Source: JACRCT01 sp049841135
Lineage (GTDB): Bacteria; Myxococcota; Myxococcia; Myxococcales; UBA5297
Assembly (NCBI GenBank): GCA_049841135.1
Contig: JASGHK010000006.1
Coordinates: forward strand, 930,001-994,000
Direction: 5' to 3'
DNA length: 64,000 nucleotides
Below, one piece after another: positions 18,434 through 27,776 of this stretch. Below the pieces are notes generated by a model that did not search any database, was not told the DNA's origin, and saw only the letters and a program-made list of their open reading frames with translations. Made by a program: the position numbers and the translations under genes. The stretch's first letter is position 1. Each line of letters starts with the position of its first letter.

Positions 18434-20503
18434 ATGCGTCCCGCGGCCCTTCGCTGTCTTCCCGTTGCGCTGATACTCCTGGCTGCGCCGGCGTGCGGAA
18501 GCATTGAGGGCGTTCAAGTTCTCTCGGAGGGCTGGCAGTACCGTCTGGACGAGCCGCCCGAAGAGCCCGTGGCCCGCTTGACTTGGCTCGAAGGCGAGGA
18601 GGGCTGGCTCCCGTCGGAGGCGCCTCCGCGCCCGCCCTGCAAGGACCGCACTGTGGTCTGGCAGCGGGTCAAGCTGCCCCAGAGCCTCGAAGGGCCCAAG
18701 GCGCTCTTCATCAACTTCGTCGATCAGAACTTCGAGGTCTTCCTCGGCGGCCAATCCATCCACCGGTTCATGCCCGCCCCCGGAGAGCCGCTCCTCGTCG
18801 GCCGTCCCTGGCACCTGATTCCCTTGGGGAGCGGGGTCGGGGGGCGCAAGGTCGCTTTTCGTGTGGTCTCGGAGCACTCGGTCATCGGCCTGGCCGGCAA
18901 CGTCCGGGTGGGCGCCGCGGTCGACGTCCTGCACGACCGGATGCGCGACGGGCTCCTGGCCTTCGTGCTGGGCGTGCTCTTCATCGCGGTGGGCTTCGTC
19001 GCGTTGCCGTTCGCCCTCATGCGTGGGCAGGGGTCGGGAACGCTGGCGCGAAAGCTGGGTGTGCTGGCGCTGCTCACCGGTACCTACGTCGTCTGCAATG
19101 CCTACTCGCCCATCAAGCAGCTCATCGGATACGGACCCGTCGTCTACTGGTACCTGGAGCTGACCTCGCTCTACCTCTTGCCGTCCATCTACCTCGGCTA
19201 CTACGTCGAGGCGTTCCCGAAGGTGCGCTTCGCCCGGGTCCTCAAGGCCTTCACCAAGGCGTTCTATGTCTGGACGGCGGCCTCGGTGGGCTTGTCGCTG
19301 CTCGGCGTCGTCCCGCTCATCAAGGGGCTGCAGGTCTTCGAGCTCCTGCTCTCGATCGCCCTGCTCATCGGCGTCTTCTCGGCGCTCATCAACGTCATCG
19401 ACAAAGCCCCGGGAGCCCTCGCGCTCTTCATCGGCTTCTCGGCGGTGGGGATCACCGGGCTGCGCGACAGCCAGGTGGACATGAGGGGCCTCTTCGTCGG
19501 CGAGACCTACGTCTCGCCCTGGGGCTTCCTCGCGCTGCTGGCCTCCTTGGGCTACGTCCTGCTCGGCCGCTACTTCACGACCGTCCGCAAGCTGGGCGTC
19601 TACTCGAAGGAGCTCGAGTCCAGGAACGCCGAGATGGCCGCCGCCAAGAGCCGCACTGCGGCCGCGGTGGCGAGCCTGGAGCGCGACGTGGCCTCGCTGC
19701 GCGAAGCGTCGGCCAGGCAGGTCGAGCTCTCCAACCGCCAGGCCGAGTCGCTGCACGCGACCAGCAGCGCCGCGCACGAGATTGCCCAGACCTCTGGCGA
19801 GGCGGCGGGCCAGGCGAACCGGGTCGTCGAGGACGCCAAGCGCTCCGAGGCGCTCTCGCAGGAGGGCCAGGTGCAGGTGAAGGCCACCGTGGCCGCCATG
19901 GAGCAGGTGTCGCAGCAGGTCGAGGGGATCGCCCGGCGCCTCGAGGAGCTGGGCGTCCAGACCGCGCGCATCGACGAGCTCGCCGCCACCCTCAACGACC
20001 TCGCCGAGCGCTCCAACGTCCTCTCGCTCAACGCCTCGCTCGAGGCGGTGCGCTCCGGCGAGCGCGGCGCGGGCTTCGCCGTGGTCGCGCGCGAGATGGG
20101 CGCCCTCGCCGACCAGTCCCGCGAGGACGTCAAGACGGTGCGCGCGCTGCTCTCCGAGATCGCCCGGAGCACCCAGGCGGCGGCCGACGCGAGCGGCGAA
20201 GGCACCCGCAGGGCCCAGGGGGCGGTGGGCCAGGCCCACGGCGCGGGCGCGGCCATCGCCGGCCTCGCCCAGGTCATCAGCGAGTCCTCCTCCGCTGCCG
20301 TCCAGATCGCCACCCGCGCGCGCGAGCAGACCGAAGGGGTGGCCGGCATCGTCACCTCGCTCCAGGATGCCTCGGCGGCCATGAGCGAGGTGCTCGACGG
20401 CACCCGCAGCATCGACGCCGTCGCCGAGAGCCTGACCCGCATCTCCCGCGACCTGGCCGCGCTCGCCGGCGACCACGGCGCCTCTCCGACCTCGACCTCA
20501 TGA
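18434..20503 (+). CDS. 7TMR-DISM sensor with methyl-accepting chemotaxis signalling domain
   Basis: The 689-residue product has a signal peptide or lipobox-like N-terminus (LILLAAPAC), then an extracellular jelly-roll domain of about 150 residues (7TMR-DISMED2-like). Seven transmembrane helices (about 175-395) follow, then a coiled coil and an MCP signalling hairpin. The hairpin tip ERSNVLSLNASLEAVRSGERGAGF is split over about 545-570 and followed by AVVAREMGALADQS. It should couple a periplasmic ligand signal to a CheA/CheW array. No che gene is nearby. The ATGA overlap with the next gene indicates translational coupling. Confidence 0.85.
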   Translation: MRPAALRCLPVALILLAAPACGSIEGVQVLSEGWQYRLDEPPEEPVARLTWLEGEEGWLPSEAPPRPPCKDRTVVWQRVKLPQSLEGPKALFINFVDQNFEVFLGGQSIHRFMPAPGEPLLVGRPWHLIPLGSGVGGRKVAFRVVSEHSVIGLAGNVRVGAAVDVLHDRMRDGLLAFVLGVLFIAVGFVALPFALMRGQGSGTLARKLGVLALLTGTYVVCNAYSPIKQLIGYGPVVYWYLELTSLYLLPSIYLGYYVEAFPKVRFARVLKAFTKAFYVWTAASVGLSLLGVVPLIKGLQVFELLLSIALLIGVFSALINVIDKAPGALALFIGFSAVGITGLRDSQVDMRGLFVGETYVSPWGFLALLASLGYVLLGRYFTTVRKLGVYSKELESRNAEMAAAKSRTAAAVASLERDVASLREASARQVELSNRQAESLHATSSAAHEIAQTSGEAAGQANRVVEDAKRSEALSQEGQVQVKATVAAMEQVSQQVEGIARRLEELGVQTARIDELAATLNDLAERSNVLSLNASLEAVRSGERGAGFAVVAREMGALADQSREDVKTVRALLSEIARSTQAAADASGEGTRRAQGAVGQAHGAGAAIAGLAQVISESSSAAVQIATRAREQTEGVAGIVTSLQDASAAMSEVLDGTRSIDAVAESLTRISRDLAALAGDHGASPTSTS

Positions 20504-21636
20504 GCGACACCTCCCGGACGCGTCGTCCTCTGCTCTCCGTCGCCCTGCTCGCGCTGGTCGTTCTCTGCATCGTCGCCGTCCTGGCGTTGCTGCGCACGGG
20601 AGAGGCTGAAGGGCCGGAAGCCTCCAAGACCTCCAAGCCATCCGAGTCGCCGAGACGGAGCGGCGGAGTCGACCTGGCGGGGCCCAAGGCGCTCGCGCCG
20701 GCGCGCGCGGTCGAGGCCGGCGATGCCGGCGACGCTCGGGGAGCCGGAGCGGTGCCGGGGAAGAAGCCCGACGTCATCCTGGCAGGCTGGGGCACGGGAC
20801 CGGGCGAGGTGGCCCGCAACATTCCCAAGGAGGGAAACCCCGAGGCGCCGATGAGCCTCACCATCGGCCCCGACGGCACCTCCTACGTGCTCGACCAGGT
20901 CAACGGGCGCATCGTGCGCTTCGGGCCCGACGGCAAGCCGCTCGAGCCCATCCCGGTCACGCAGCAGGCCCCGCAGGACCTCGCGGTCGCCAAGGACGGG
21001 AGCACGGTCGTGCTCGACCGTCTCCGGGACAAGACCGTGGCGGTGCTCAAGGACGGCAAGCTCGTGGGGGACCTGCCGGTCGAGGGCAAGGGCATCGAGG
21101 AGGGCGGAGGGGTCACCGGTGTCTTCGTTGACGGCGAGGACGTCTATGTCGAGCGCGAGCACGGATCCCTCGTGAAGGTCGGCGACACCAGCGGCAAGGC
21201 CGACCCCGAGCGCACCGAGGTCCCCGGCCGCCCGTCGCGCGACGGGAAGAGCTACGTGATGGCGGGCCTGATCGACGCCGCCGCCGGCCGCGAATTCGTC
21301 AACTCGGTGGACCGAGCCACGATGGAGCGCCGGTTCACCCGCGAGCTGCGGCTGGGCATGCCCGTCCTGGCCATCGTCCTGCTCGACACCGACGCCTCGG
21401 GCACCATCTACCTGGGCTCGCTCGTCGCCGGCGACCCCGCCACCGGCGGCGGCGCGTTCGTGCGCGTCGCCTGCCTCTCCGGCGCCGATGGCGTCCCCAT
21501 CGGCTCGGTCGACCTCCCCGCCAACTCGGGGCCCGAGGAGACCTTCCGCGAGCTGGTCGTCCTCGACGAGGGCGGGGTCGTGTACGCCCAGCGAAGCGAG
21601 AGTGGCGTCGCCTACGTGCGCTACGACTGCCGCTGA
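20500..21636 (+). CDS. Membrane-anchored NHL/beta-propeller-like protein
   Basis: The 378-residue product has one N-terminal transmembrane anchor (LLSVALLALVVLCIVAVLALL) and a linker rich in Ser/Pro/Ala. The repeated strands include SLTIGPDGTSYVLDQVNGRIVRFGPDGKP and DLAVAKDGSTVVLDRLRDKTVAV, broken across the sequence, which is the pattern of NHL-type propeller blades. Its start overlaps the stop of the receptor gene. A joint function is likely; the propeller may bind the ligand or a partner of the receptor outside the membrane. The family is assigned only from repeat spacing. Confidence 0.7.
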   Translation: MSDTSRTRRPLLSVALLALVVLCIVAVLALLRTGEAEGPEASKTSKPSESPRRSGGVDLAGPKALAPARAVEAGDAGDARGAGAVPGKKPDVILAGWGTGPGEVARNIPKEGNPEAPMSLTIGPDGTSYVLDQVNGRIVRFGPDGKPLEPIPVTQQAPQDLAVAKDGSTVVLDRLRDKTVAVLKDGKLVGDLPVEGKGIEEGGGVTGVFVDGEDVYVEREHGSLVKVGDTSGKADPERTEVPGRPSRDGKSYVMAGLIDAAAGREFVNSVDRATMERRFTRELRLGMPVLAIVLLDTDASGTIYLGSLVAGDPATGGGAFVRVACLSGADGVPIGSVDLPANSGPEETFRELVVLDEGGVVYAQRSESGVAYVRYDCR

Positions 21637-21646
21637 TCGGCGGGGC

Positions 21647-23002
21647 TCACTGGAGCCGCACCACCCCGGCATAGTGCGGGGTGTTGGGCTCGCCGAAGGT
21701 GCCGAGCAGCTTCAGGTTCTGGTCGTAGCGGTACAGGTTCGAACCGCCGTTGATGATGCCAGGGGTCGCGACGTACTCATCGCCGACGCGGATGACCTGG
21801 GCGGGGATCTCCGAGGGGAGCCAGTTTTCGCTGGGAGTCTCGCGCACGAAGGCGAAGCTCGAGTCGAGCTGGACGAGCAGGCCGCCGGACTTGGGCTGGA
21901 AGCGGTTGAGCGAGATCACCAGCCCGCCGTCGGGGAGGGCGCAGATGGCCTGGATCTGCGAGTAGCCTCCCAGGTTCTCGAGCACGCCCGTCTCGGTGTA
22001 GCTCGAGCCATCGGCGCTGTAGCGGCCGAGCTTGAGGGTGCCCATGCTCACCACGATCTCCTTGGACTTGAGCTGGGCGATCCCCACCGTGTTCGCCGAG
22101 GGCTTGGCGGCGGCGGTCGGCCGGCCCAGGTACTTGCCGCTCGCGCTGTAGAGGATGGGCTCGGGTCCGCCGGTGACCCACACCGTGCCGTTCTCCGCCT
22201 GGATCAGCGCGCGCGGGCTGATCTGCTTGTCGGAGTTGAAGAGCAGCTCGCCGCTCGCCTGCGACTCGAAGTCGAGCTTGCGCAGCATGTCGTTGCGGCC
22301 GATGACGATGACGGGCGGCACGGGCGTCGAGAGGCTCGACTGGGCCACCAGGACGTCGCCGTTGGAGAGCAGCGCCAGGGCGCGCGGGGTCGTGGTGAAG
22401 GCTGCCGAGCCCACCACGCTGATGTTCTCGCCGCCCCACTTGGTGTACTCGGGCGAGGTGGTGAAAGCGATGACCGCCGGGGTGGTCCTTCCCACCCAGA
22501 GGTTGCCCAAGAGCGAGACCGGCGCGAGCGCGACCCCGTCCCCTCCAGCGCCGTGCCAGGTGGCCCGCACCGTCAGCGTGGTGTCCGCGAAGTTCTTGGG
22601 CACCGAGAGCATCGTGAAGGTGGTGCTCTCCGGGCTCGAGCCGCCGGCGAAGAGGTATCCGCCGTCGGCGCCGTCCACGGTCCAGGACGGCCCGCCCATC
22701 GACGGCTGGGATGGGCAGGTGATGGTCACCGGCTGGTTCACGCGGGCGGGCGAGGGCGTGACGATGCAGGAACCCGCGTCGTAGGCGGCGGCGTCGGGGG
22801 GGCCGGGGTGGCTGGCGTCGCGCCCGGGGGGCTGCCCGGCGTCCAGGCGGGGCTTGGCCGCATCTGGCCCGCCAGGCTCCACGTCGGCGTCCGGGCCGCT
22901 GACCACCTCGTCGGCGTCCGGCGGGTCCTCCAGCCCCCGGATCTCCTGGTAGCAGGACGCGAGCAGGAGGGGGAGGGCGAGGAGGAAAGCGAGGCGGGCC
23001 AT
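21647..23002 (-). CDS. Lipoprotein with propeller-like repeats
   Basis: The roughly 451-residue product has a signal with lipobox LLASC, then a Pro-Asp-Ala rich linker typical of myxobacterial surface lipoproteins. A beta-rich region follows with repeated strands such as ALALLSNGDVLVAQSS, ALIQAENGTVWVTGG and AICALPDGGLVISLNR, which look like propeller blades. ATG 23002 is preferred over 23011 because TAGGATG then sits at normal spacing. It is convergent, 10 bp from the receptor operon, and may be evolutionarily related to the propeller protein there. The function is unknown. Confidence 0.7.
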   Translation of the reverse strand: MARLAFLLALPLLLASCYQEIRGLEDPPDADEVVSGPDADVEPGGPDAAKPRLDAGQPPGRDASHPGPPDAAAYDAGSCIVTPSPARVNQPVTITCPSQPSMGGPSWTVDGADGGYLFAGGSSPESTTFTMLSVPKNFADTTLTVRATWHGAGGDGVALAPVSLLGNLWVGRTTPAVIAFTTSPEYTKWGGENISVVGSAAFTTTPRALALLSNGDVLVAQSSLSTPVPPVIVIGRNDMLRKLDFESQASGELLFNSDKQISPRALIQAENGTVWVTGGPEPILYSASGKYLGRPTAAAKPSANTVGIAQLKSKEIVVSMGTLKLGRYSADGSSYTETGVLENLGGYSQIQAICALPDGGLVISLNRFQPKSGGLLVQLDSSFAFVRETPSENWLPSEIPAQVIRVGDEYVATPGIINGGSNLYRYDQNLKLLGTFGEPNTPHYAGVVRLQ

Positions 23003-23012
23003 GGGCTGCATC

Positions 23013-23810
23013 CTACCCTGGCGCGCCCCGTTCCTTGGGGGCCGGAAGCAGCCCCGCCGCCACCAGCCCGCGGAAGAGCAGGGTGGAGCTGATGACCGCC
23101 GCCGGGACGAAGAAGCAGTTGAGGATCGGGACGTAGAGCATCAGGGCCACCGCCGCGCCGAAGCCGATGCACAGGAGCGGCCTGCGCAGCACCGAGAGCT
23201 CCTGCTCGAAGGAGTAGAGGTGCCGCGCCATGGGGACGTCGAGGTGCGCGGCGCTGACCCAGAGCGCGGTCCAGACCCAGCTGAGCACCGACCACAATGG
23301 CCCGCCGACGCCGGGCACGAGCAGCACCAGCAGCAGCAGGAGCTGCCCGAACGCCAGCACGGCCAGGCGAACGAGCCCGTTGGCCAGGGCGCGAAAGACC
23401 TCGGTCACCATGCGCCCCACGCCCTCCTCGGCGTGGACCTCGACGCCCAGCTGGCGCTCGGTGGCGACGGAGATGGGGTCCATCAGCGGCGCGGCGAGCA
23501 TCATCGGCAGGGTGTTGGCGCCGGCGACCAGGGCGAGCAGGAAGGCCAGGACCTCCGCCACGGTGAAGAGGGTCGCGCCCCACCACGTGTCCGGCGGCGT
23601 CCAGGCCCAGGCCATGAGGGCTGGGACCGCGTGCCAGAGGCCGGCGAACAGTCCGACCAGGGTCACTACGGTCACGAAGGCCACGCCCAGCGCCAGCCGC
23701 GAGAGGGCCGGGGTGGAGAAGATGAGGCCCAGGCCGCGGAGCGCGATGCCGAAGCCGCGGAAGAGGTCGAGTGGGCTGGACCGGGTCAGGTCGGGGATGG
23801 TCGCGGGCAT
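23013..23810 (-). CDS. EI24/CysZ-like inner membrane protein
   Basis: The 265-residue product has four to six hydrophobic segments and the EI24 family layout. An N-terminal RGFGIALRGLGLIFSTPALS amphipathic stretch leads into hydrophobic helices. The central PLMDPISVATERQLG motif follows, then a C-terminal YVPILNCFFVPAAVISSTLLF pair. CysZ members carry sulfate in enterobacteria, but distant EI24 proteins often have unknown roles. It starts 9 bp upstream of the lipoprotein gene's beginning on the same strand, so the two may be co-transcribed. Confidence 0.75.
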   Translation of the reverse strand: MPATIPDLTRSSPLDLFRGFGIALRGLGLIFSTPALSRLALGVAFVTVVTLVGLFAGLWHAVPALMAWAWTPPDTWWGATLFTVAEVLAFLLALVAGANTLPMMLAAPLMDPISVATERQLGVEVHAEEGVGRMVTEVFRALANGLVRLAVLAFGQLLLLLVLLVPGVGGPLWSVLSWVWTALWVSAAHLDVPMARHLYSFEQELSVLRRPLLCIGFGAAVALMLYVPILNCFFVPAAVISSTLLFRGLVAAGLLPAPKERGAPG

Positions 23811-23831
23811 GGCGAGGGGGATGCTAGCAGA

Positions 23832-23858
23832 CCGGGGCCGGTTCAAAGACGGCCCCGG
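23832..23858 (-). terminator. Terminator after wax synthase gene
   Basis: The perfect arms CCGGGGCC/GGCCCCGG have an 11-base loop. It lies between the wax synthase stop and the start of the EI24-like gene on the minus strand. Confidence 0.6.
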
Positions 23859-23905
23859 ACGTTCTCGCAGGTGCCTACGCTCGAGCCTCGGGCCCGATTG
23901 CACTC

Positions 23906-25391
23906 CTACTCGGGCGACAGCCGGACGCCCTCATGCCGGTCGGGCGGCGGCAGCCCCGGCGGCGCCGAGAGCGGCACGTTGGCCGACCGGTCCGGCCGCG
24001 GGCGCTTCATGAGCGGCGTGACCGACTCGCGCAGCGCCTCCAGCTCGCGGTGGAAGTCGGCGACGAAGGTCTCCGGGTCAGGCATCACCCGCGCGTCCGA
24101 GGCGACGCCCACGCGCACCTCGCCGGCGTAGCTGAAGATGGACACCCCCAGCCCCAGCCCCGCCGGCTGCGGCACCCAGAAGACGAGGTCGCGGATGCGC
24201 CGCCCCGCGAGGTAGCGCACCTCCTGCGGTCCGGGCACGTTGGTGAGCACCAGCGACGCCTTGCGCGCGAAGACCGAGAGCACCACCCGCTCGAGCGCCA
24301 TCCCGCCGGCGCCCATGGCGTAGAGGATGCCCATGGCCACGCCCGCGTCCGGCGCCTTCTTCATCCGCGTCATGCGGTGCTTGAGCTTCCCACAGCCGGT
24401 GCGCCGGGTCGCCGATGGAGATGGGCAGCGGCAGGAAGAGCAGCCCGAACCGGTTGCCGAGCGGCGAGGGGTCGTCCGGGCGGCGCAGGTCCACCGGCAC
24501 GACCGCGCGGATCTCGGAGGTCGCCACCGCCTCGTCCTGCCTCCGCGCCAGCTGCGCGCGCAGCGCGCCGGCCACCGCCGAGACCAGCACGTCGTTGACC
24601 GTGCCGCCGATGGCGTGGCCCACCGCCTTGATCTCGCGCAGCGGGATGGGGTTGGACCAGGCGGCGTACTTGGAGACGCCGACCCGGCCCTTGAGCGCCG
24701 AGCGGGGGTCGGCCGGCAAGAGCGCCAGGCGCGCCAGCGCCCCGGCCGCCGAGGAGGCGCGGCGCGCCCACTGCCCGGGCTCGCGCAGCACCGCTCGCCC
24801 GGCGCGGGTGAGGATCCGGGTCGCGACCTGGGCCGCCTGCGCCGCGGTCGCCAGGCTCGAGCGCGGCGCGGGCTCGGGCGCGCCGATGGGCAGGGTGGTG
24901 ATGGTGGCCGCGGTGGCCTCCTCGTCGGTCAGGGACAGCAGCACCTTGCCCAGCGCCTTGCCGTCGGCGATGCAGTGGTGCAGCCGGCAGATGAGCGCGC
25001 ACCCGCCCTCGACGTTCTCGACGAAGTGCATCTGCCAGAGCGGCCGCGTGGGGTCGAGCGGCACGCCCATCAGGTCGCCGAGCAGCCGCTGCAGCTCGTA
25101 CACGTCCCCGCGCCGCAGCCGGGTGCGGATGAGGTGCGCGTCGAGGTTGAAGAACGGGTCCTGCACCCAGCGGGGGACCCGCAGCCGCCCCTTGCCCTCC
25201 ACCAGCTTCTGCCGGAAGCGGGCGAAGCGCAGCAGCCGGTGCTCGATGGTCGAGCGCAGGCGCTCGAAGTCGAGCGGCTCGTCGAAGCGCAGGAGCGCGG
25301 TGATGGTGATGAGGTTGGTCGGGCGCTCCATGCGCAGCCACGCGCAATCGACGCTCGACATGGGCTCCGTGCGGCTCCGGCTCTCGTTCAT
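23906..25391 (-). CDS. Wax ester synthase/diacylglycerol acyltransferase (WS/DGAT), frameshifted
   Basis: The protein opens with the WS/DGAT start MSSVDCAWLRMERPTNLITI (after a 10-residue lead) and has the catalytic HHxxxDG (HHCIADG). GTVNDVLVSAVAGALR and, after a frame break, LTNVPGP complete the set of family motifs. The break is at 24383-24389, where GAGCTC appears with an extra base. Removing it joins PAHRLWELKHRM smoothly to TRMKKAPDAG. The span is 495 codons plus one base. It transfers acyl groups from acyl-CoA to long-chain alcohols or diacylglycerol, making storage lipid at the membrane. This fits the lipid-body biology of myxobacteria. Confidence 0.88.
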
Positions 25392-25610
25392 CGGTGGCAA
25401 CCCTCGCGCTGGCCTGCGGGCGCCAGCGGTCCCGCGCCGGCGAGGCGCCGGCGTCGAGGTCATCTTGGGGTTGCCCGCGGCGCGCGGCGGACCGCGCAAT
25501 TCGTCCGATCGGCCCGGTTTTCGGGTGGGCGACAGGCGGGACGTCCGCTTTGCGACCAACGGCGCGCCCATTCGTCCGCTGCCGCGCGGATGGACTAAGC
25601 TGCCGCCCCG

Positions 25611-26183
25611 ATGCGCTCCAGGACCCCCGAAGGATTCGAAGGCCACTGCCTGCGCTGCCTCCTGCGCCAGGAGGTGTGCCTGTGCGACCGCATCCCGGCC
25701 ATCGAGACCAAGGTCCGGGTGGTCATCGTGCGCCACATCGTCGAACGGCTGCGCACCTCCAACACCGGGCGGCTGGCGTCGCTGGCGCTGAAGAACTCGG
25801 AGATCCTCGACTACGGCGACTTCGATCCGCTGGACGAGTCGAAGCTCGCGGGCGAGGGCACCTGGCTGCTCTACCCCTCGCCGCAGCCGCCCTCGCCGGA
25901 GGCCCCGCCCTGCCGCCGGCTCATCGTCCTGGACGGCACCTGGAAGCAGTCGCGCAAGATGTACGCGCGCGTCGACTACCTGCGCTCGCTGCCGCGCCTG
26001 TCGCTGGCCGGCCCCGAGCCGGGCGTGCAGCGCCTGAGGCAGCCGCCTCGCGAGGACGGCATGTCCACCATCGAGGCCATCGCCGGCGCCCTGCGCGTGC
26101 TCGAGGGCGAGGAGCCGGAGCGAGGGCTGCGCGCGCTGCACGACGCCCACGTGCAGGCGGTGGTCAAGCTGCGGGGCTACTGA
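25611..26183 (+). CDS. DTW-domain tRNA-uridine aminocarboxypropyltransferase
   Basis: The 190-residue product has an N-terminal cysteine motif (CLRCLLRQEVCLC), a conserved TNTGRLASLAL-like segment (here TSNTGRL) and the family-defining DGTW (LDGTWKQSRKM). Bacterial DTW proteins (TapT/YfiP, TuaA) transfer an aminocarboxypropyl group from SAM to tRNA uridine. The length is typical and no membrane segments are present. It sits 67 bp ahead of the epimerase gene on the same strand. Confidence 0.88.
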   Translation: MRSRTPEGFEGHCLRCLLRQEVCLCDRIPAIETKVRVVIVRHIVERLRTSNTGRLASLALKNSEILDYGDFDPLDESKLAGEGTWLLYPSPQPPSPEAPPCRRLIVLDGTWKQSRKMYARVDYLRSLPRLSLAGPEPGVQRLRQPPREDGMSTIEAIAGALRVLEGEEPERGLRALHDAHVQAVVKLRGY

Positions 26184-26250
26184 CGGCGGGCCCGCCGACT
26201 CGGAATCCCCTGGCCGCCCGGGCGCATCCAAACCGGCTGGAGGGACCGCG

Positions 26251-27189
26251 ATGCGCGTGCTGGTCACCGGAGGCACCGGGTTCGTCGGCAGGCCGCTCGT
26301 GCGACGGCTGCTCGCGGCGGGGCATGAGCCGGCGGTGCTGGTCCGGTCGGTCGACCGGGCGCGCCAGGCGCTGGGGCCGTTCGTGCGCCTGGTCGAGCCG
26401 GCGGCGCTCGGCGAGGCGGTCGAGCGCGCGCAGGCGGTGGTCAACCTCGCGGGGGAGCCGGTGCTGCCCAAGCGGTGGACGCCGTCGCGCAAGCAGGCGC
26501 TCGTCGACAGCCGGGTGGGGACGACGCGCCGGCTGGTGGAGGCGATTGCCGTGGCGCAGCAGAAGCCCTCGGTCCTCGTCTCGGCGAGCGCGGTCGGCTT
26601 CTACGGCGACCGCGGCGCAGAGCCGCTCGACGAGTCGTCCCCTCCGGGTCAGGGCTTCCTCGCAGGCCTGTGCCGGGACTGGGAGGCCGCGGCGAGGGAT
26701 GCGGGCCCGCTCGGCGTGCGCGTCGCGACCTTGCGCATCGGGATCGTGCTGGGCCGCGACGGGGGTGCGCTCTCGCCGATGCTGCCGCTCTTCCGGCTCG
26801 GGCTGGGCGGGCCCATGGGCTCGGGGCGCCAGTTCGTCTCGTGGATCCACCTGGAGGACCTGGAGTCGCTGCTCACCACCGCGCTCGAGGACGAGCGCTA
26901 CACCGGCCCCATCAACGCCGTCTCTCCGGTGCCGGTCCCGCAGCGCCAATTCGCCCAGGCGCTGGGCCACGGCCTGTCCCGGCCGGCGCTCGTGCCGGCC
27001 CCCTCGATTGCGCTCAAGCTCGCGCTGGGCGAGGCGGCCAGCGCGCTGCTCGAGAGCCAGCGCGTGGAGCCGCGCCGCCTGAAGGAGCTGGGCTTCGCCT
27101 TCCGCTTCCCGCATCTCGCCGGCGCGCTCGACGACGTGCTGGGCCGCGCAGGGCGGCAGGACGAGCCGCAGCCGCCGGCCAGTGGATGA
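26251..27189 (+). CDS. TIGR01777-family NAD-dependent epimerase (YfcH/SDR39U1-like)
   Basis: The 312-residue product has the N-terminal Rossmann motif VTGGTGFVGRPLV, then VVNLAGEPVLPKRWTPSRK, SASAVGFYG (the SDR YxxxK replaced as in this family), RIGIVLGRDGGALSPMLPLF and FVSWIHLEDL. These are diagnostic of the SDR39U1/YfcH group, whose substrate is unknown. GGAGGGACC ahead of the ATG supports the start. The final codons run into a nine-base tandem repeat (GTGGATGAR three times at 27182-27208) that contains the stop. Confidence 0.9.
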   Translation: MRVLVTGGTGFVGRPLVRRLLAAGHEPAVLVRSVDRARQALGPFVRLVEPAALGEAVERAQAVVNLAGEPVLPKRWTPSRKQALVDSRVGTTRRLVEAIAVAQQKPSVLVSASAVGFYGDRGAEPLDESSPPGQGFLAGLCRDWEAAARDAGPLGVRVATLRIGIVLGRDGGALSPMLPLFRLGLGGPMGSGRQFVSWIHLEDLESLLTTALEDERYTGPINAVSPVPVPQRQFAQALGHGLSRPALVPAPSIALKLALGEAASALLESQRVEPRRLKELGFAFRFPHLAGALDDVLGRAGRQDEPQPPASG

Positions 27190-27223
27190 GGTGGATGAAG
27201 TGGATGAGGGCCCCGGAACGGAG

Positions 27224-27249
27224 CGAGCCGGCGCGGGGGCGCCGGCTCG
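27224..27249. terminator. Terminator hairpin between convergent genes
   Basis: The perfect 11-bp arms CGAGCCGGCGC/GCGCCGGCTCG have a GGGG loop and are followed by CGAGCTTTCG. It ends the epimerase gene and the lipoprotein operon from the other side. Confidence 0.75.
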
Positions 27250-27279
27250 CGAGCTTTCGAGTGCTGCGGTCGCAGGCGG

Positions 27280-27768
27280 CTACTGGCCGGTGCTGGCGTT
27301 GTTCACGTCGGCCTTGAGCAGGTACTCGGCGGTCGAGTCGCAGGTGACCTCGATGAGGTGGTCCCCGGCGCGGTAGACGTTGTGGGTGCGGCGCAGCGAG
27401 CCCTCCGCCTCCATCTCCTTGAAGAAGGCCTTGCCGTCGACCTCCTCGACCGTCTTGTTCCCGCAGGCGGCGTCGTTCCACTCGATGCGCAGGTTCTCGC
27501 CCGCCGCTCCCTGCGACTTGAGGTACAGGGAGATGGTGATGGAGGCCTGGCCGTCGGTGCGTACGATGAACCGGCGCGTGCCGGGGAACTGCCCCTCCAG
27601 GTAGTACGAGTTGCCCACGAAGCAGCCGGCGGTGGTGGTGCAGACCGGCCAGCTCGAGTTGCACGGGTCCAGGAGCCGGCCAGCGGTGAACTGGTCGGCG
27701 GAGTCGGGACAGCCCGAGAGCGACAGCAGGGCTGCCCCGGCCAAGAGCGCGAGGAGGGGCGTTCGCAT
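27280..27768 (-). CDS. Hypothetical lipoprotein (last gene of lipoprotein operon)
   Basis: The 162-residue product has a lipobox signal (LLSLSGC) and a beta-rich mature domain with three cysteine pairs (DPCNSS...VCTTTAGC, ACGNKT, TCDS). A strand resembling IRIEWNDAACGNKTVEEVDG suggests an Ig or PPC-like fold. It is 8 bp behind the preceding gene and so probably the last member of the four-gene lipoprotein operon. The function is unknown. Confidence 0.7.
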   Translation of the reverse strand: MRTPLLALLAGAALLSLSGCPDSADQFTAGRLLDPCNSSWPVCTTTAGCFVGNSYYLEGQFPGTRRFIVRTDGQASITISLYLKSQGAAGENLRIEWNDAACGNKTVEEVDGKAFFKEMEAEGSLRRTHNVYRAGDHLIEVTCDSTAEYLLKADVNNASTGQ

Positions 27769-27776
27769 GGGGCGCG

